Shown here: one piece after another, positions 12,760 through 14,756 of the stretch | How positions within the stretch are numbered: the first letter of the stretch is position 1 | Layout of the letters: each line of letters starts with the position of its first letter | Assembly: GCA_035641235.1 (NCBI GenBank) | Contig: DASQUP010000109.1 | Coordinates: 1-14,756 of the forward strand | Direction of reading: 5' to 3' | DNA: 14,756 nt | Origin: DASQUP01 sp035641235 | Lineage (GTDB): Bacteria > Actinomycetota > CADDZG01 > WHSQ01 | Program-made: the position numbers and the translations under genes | Notes under the pieces: model-generated | The model's database searches: none | What the model saw: only the letters and a program-made list of their open reading frames with translations | What the model was told of the DNA's origin: nothing

Positions 12760-13670
12760 GGGTCGCCGCAATCGATGTCGGAACCAACTCAACGCGCCTC
12801 TTGGTTGCCGAGGAGAGGCCTGGTGGCTTCCGGCCCATCGACAGACGAATGAAGATCACTCGGCTCGGACAGGGAGTCGACTCGACGGGCCGTCTGTCGC
12901 GCGAGGCACTTCGCCGCACGCTGATGACTGTTGCCGACTACATCGCCGCCTGCGGAGAGTACGGGGTCGGGGTGGTGCGAGTGACGGGCACGTCGGCAGT
13001 GCGCGACGCCCGCAACAGGGATGAGTTCTTCGACGGCGTGACCCAACTCACGGGCCGCGCACCGGAGCTTCTCTCCGGTGAACAGGAGGCGCGCGCCACG
13101 TTTCTGGGAACCGCTTCCGATCTAGCCGAGGGGCCGAAGTTGGTGGTGGACATCGGTGGAGGTTCTACCGAACTCATCGTCGGGGACAGGGCGCCGGAAC
13201 GCCAGGTGTCGCTCGACATCGGATGCGTCCGGATGTTCGAAAAGCATCTGTTCTCCGATCCTCCATCAACCGAGGAACTCGAGAGCATGCGGGCGGAGAT
13301 CCGTTCGGCACTCGAAGGTGCGAAGTTGGAGGTGGACGTCTCGGCCGGCGCGCTGCTAATCGGAGTTGCCGGGACCGTCACTCAGCTCGCGACCCTGAAG
13401 GCCGGCGTACCGGTGTACGACCCGGACGTCACACACCACGCGGTCATGTCCCACGGCGACGTGAGGTTGCTGGCGCGCCGCCTCGAGTCCCTGCCCTACG
13501 ACCAACGCTCCCGGATCAAGGGCCTGGAGTCCGGGCGCGTCGACGTCATCGTCGCGGGGGCGGAGATCCTGCTGGCGGTGATGGAGGTCTTCGACTTCGC
13601 CGAGGTCTTGGTATCCGAGCGGGACATCCTCGACGGACTGGTGATTCAGCTGTTCGAATCCGGAGCCTGA
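12756..13670 (+). CDS. Ppx/GppA-family exopolyphosphatase or pppGpp phosphohydrolase
   Basis: Cytosolic phosphatase of the ASKHA (actin/hexokinase-like) fold that trims inorganic polyphosphate or removes the 5'-phosphate of pppGpp. The 304-residue product contains only the two ASKHA domains, without the C-terminal HD-like domain of the longer E. coli Ppx, like the short actinobacterial forms such as Rv1026. Motifs: AAIDVGTNSTRLLVA (from residue 4) for phosphate binding, LLSGEQEARATFLG with E109 and E111 as candidate catalytic glutamates, VVDIGGGSTELIVG (D132), GVAGTVTQLATL, and SERDILDGL near the C-terminus. ATG at 12756 overlaps the DUF501 stop. Substrate preference cannot be decided from sequence, so no symbol is given. 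The stop is 3 bp from the end of the convergent beta-helix gene. Confidence 0.92.
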   Translation: MRVAAIDVGTNSTRLLVAEERPGGFRPIDRRMKITRLGQGVDSTGRLSREALRRTLMTVADYIAACGEYGVGVVRVTGTSAVRDARNRDEFFDGVTQLTGRAPELLSGEQEARATFLGTASDLAEGPKLVVDIGGGSTELIVGDRAPERQVSLDIGCVRMFEKHLFSDPPSTEELESMRAEIRSALEGAKLEVDVSAGALLIGVAGTVTQLATLKAGVPVYDPDVTHHAVMSHGDVRLLARRLESLPYDQRSRIKGLESGRVDVIVAGAEILLAVMEVFDFAEVLVSERDILDGLVIQLFESGA

Positions 13671-13673
13671 GTT

Positions 13674-14756
13674 TTAGCGTTTGCAGCCCGGCCTGCCGCG
13701 CTGGCAGCGGGGGCGGATCGGCTTTGGGGGCTGCACAGTGTCCGTCCGGGGTCCGGCCGCGATGGCCGCGTCGACATCGTCCGCCACGGGCGCATAAATA
13801 GTCCCCTCGAATGGCCTCAGCCCGCAGGGATATAGATCCTGGATCCCCGGCGGACCCGCCGTCGCTGCCTCGTTGTTGTCGAAGCAATTGTTTCGTCCCG
13901 AGCCGTCCCACGCGAGGTCGAGCGATGAACCGGCACCGGCAACGACGTTGTCCTGAATCCGGTTGTTGACGGGCGTCTCGTTGCCCTCGAGGTCGTCCGT
14001 AGTCAGGATTCCATAGCGTTGGTGACCGGCGACGCTGTTCTCGAGAACCACAGTGTTCTTCACTCCCGCAAGCCAGATACCGGTTCCGTACGGGAAGCCG
14101 TATGTCTGTGCCATGCCCGCCGGCGGGATCTGCCGCTCGTTGTTGTCCACGATGGTGTTGCCGAAGAGAAAGAGCCCTCGTCCCGGCGCGCCGTCTACCA
14201 AACTCGAAGAATGTGCAAGTAAACCGACGCCGTTTCGGGAGAGTGTCGAGTTCCGGACGGTGACGCCGGTCGCGTTGACGAGTTCTACCCCAAGCATGTT
14301 CTGTTTCGAACGAACGCCATCTACGAGGATTCCGCACGCAAAACACCGTCCGACATGGACGCCTGCTTCCCCACTGCCCCAAACAAAAGAGTTCCTGATG
14401 GAGCCGTTGTGTGACCCCATCGATGTGACGCCGAAGATGCGGTTTCCGACGAGGTCCACGCTCCGGACTGCGAAGTTGTCGACGTCATCGAGTCTGACCC
14501 CCGCATCGCTGTAATTCGTCACGGTCATGTTCTTTACCGAGACGCCGTCCCCAGTGATGTGGATGCCCGTATCCATGGCACCCTTCCCGTCGAGAACGGT
14601 GCGGAAGCGATCGATCCCCCTGATGACGAGGCCATCGGTGTCAACGACGACCTCTTCCGAGTAGCGTCCGGGCCGGACCACTACCGCGGCCCCGGGTTTT
14701 GCCGCCACCACGGCCTCCTGGATCGTCGGGTAGTCGTCGGGGACGACGATTTTGTC
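13674..14756 (-). CDS. Right-handed parallel beta-helix protein, 5' end outside window
   Basis: The frame is open to the window edge, giving 360 visible C-terminal residues. They begin DKIVVPDDYPTIQEAV and AKPGAAVVVRPGRYSEEVVV, the characteristic opening of NosD/pectate-lyase-like parallel beta-helix proteins. GTG at 14711 is therefore probably internal, and a signal peptide may lie upstream. Repeated turns rich in N, G and V follow (DGLVIRGI, VSVKNMTVTNYSDAGVRL, NGSIRNSFVWGSGEAGV, GVTVRNSTLSRNGVGLL, NTVVLENSVAGHQRYGI), then a cysteine-containing, proline/arginine-rich tail (PPKPIRPRCQRGRPGCKR). Such proteins are usually secreted and bind or cleave carbohydrate, but no catalytic motif can be identified here, so enzymatic activity is not claimed. 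It converges on ppx with a 3-bp gap and has no visible terminator. Not part of the conserved plus-strand cluster. Confidence 0.85.
   Translation of the reverse strand, partial: DKIVVPDDYPTIQEAVVAAKPGAAVVVRPGRYSEEVVVDTDGLVIRGIDRFRTVLDGKGAMDTGIHITGDGVSVKNMTVTNYSDAGVRLDDVDNFAVRSVDLVGNRIFGVTSMGSHNGSIRNSFVWGSGEAGVHVGRCFACGILVDGVRSKQNMLGVELVNATGVTVRNSTLSRNGVGLLAHSSSLVDGAPGRGLFLFGNTIVDNNERQIPPAGMAQTYGFPYGTGIWLAGVKNTVVLENSVAGHQRYGILTTDDLEGNETPVNNRIQDNVVAGAGSSLDLAWDGSGRNNCFDNNEAATAGPPGIQDLYPCGLRPFEGTIYAPVADDVDAAIAAGPRTDTVQPPKPIRPRCQRGRPGCKR

Noticed and set aside
13546..14382. 278-codon minus-strand open frame overlapping ppx and the beta-helix gene
   Set aside because: It is in another frame of the same strand as the beta-helix gene, arginine-rich and without domain character.

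Overview
This window is a GC-rich bacterial chromosome segment. It holds a housekeeping gene cluster whose order (rplY-pth-mfd-[lipoprotein]-mazG-eno-ftsB/divIC-DUF501-ppx) is characteristic of Actinobacteria; the same neighbourhood exists around Rv1014c-Rv1026 in Mycobacterium tuberculosis. DUF501, the MazG with an actinobacterial-type N-terminal extension, the frequent GTG starts and the apparent leaderless promoters all fit. Tandem six-helix GGDEF proteins and a lipoprotein parvulin make a deep-branching actinobacterium (for example Acidimicrobiia or a relative) more likely than a mycobacterium, but that is inference.

Layout. 1-1059 (+): 3' part of glyA. 1081-3415 (-): an accessory-looking block with a 76-residue double zinc-ribbon protein and two tandem paralogous membrane diguanylate cyclases. 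Two copies of a 47-bp inverted-repeat element (arms TTCTGTCTGCTSA) lie upstream of these minus-strand transcription units. 3667-10387 (+): rplY, pth, mfd, a parvulin-type lipoprotein and mazG, closely packed and probably cotranscribed from a promoter near 3527-3556. 10483-12185 (+): eno with its own promoter and Shine-Dalgarno, then an FtsB/DivIC-like protein with an ATGA overlap. 12191-12237: a large hairpin. 12256-13670 (+): DUF501 and ppx/gppA, again with an ATGA overlap. 13674-14756 (-): a right-handed beta-helix protein running off the right edge, convergent with ppx.

The plus-strand genes are core functions: one-carbon metabolism, ribosome and peptidyl-tRNA recycling, transcription-coupled repair, extracytoplasmic folding, NTP clean-up, glycolysis, division and polyphosphate/(p)ppGpp turnover. 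The least explained part is 1312-3512. There, the same long-spaced palindrome sits in front of both the zinc-ribbon gene and the c-di-GMP synthase pair, which suggests a shared regulator or a small repeat family. I see no rRNA, tRNA, CRISPR array, transposase or phage gene, and no frameshifted gene.
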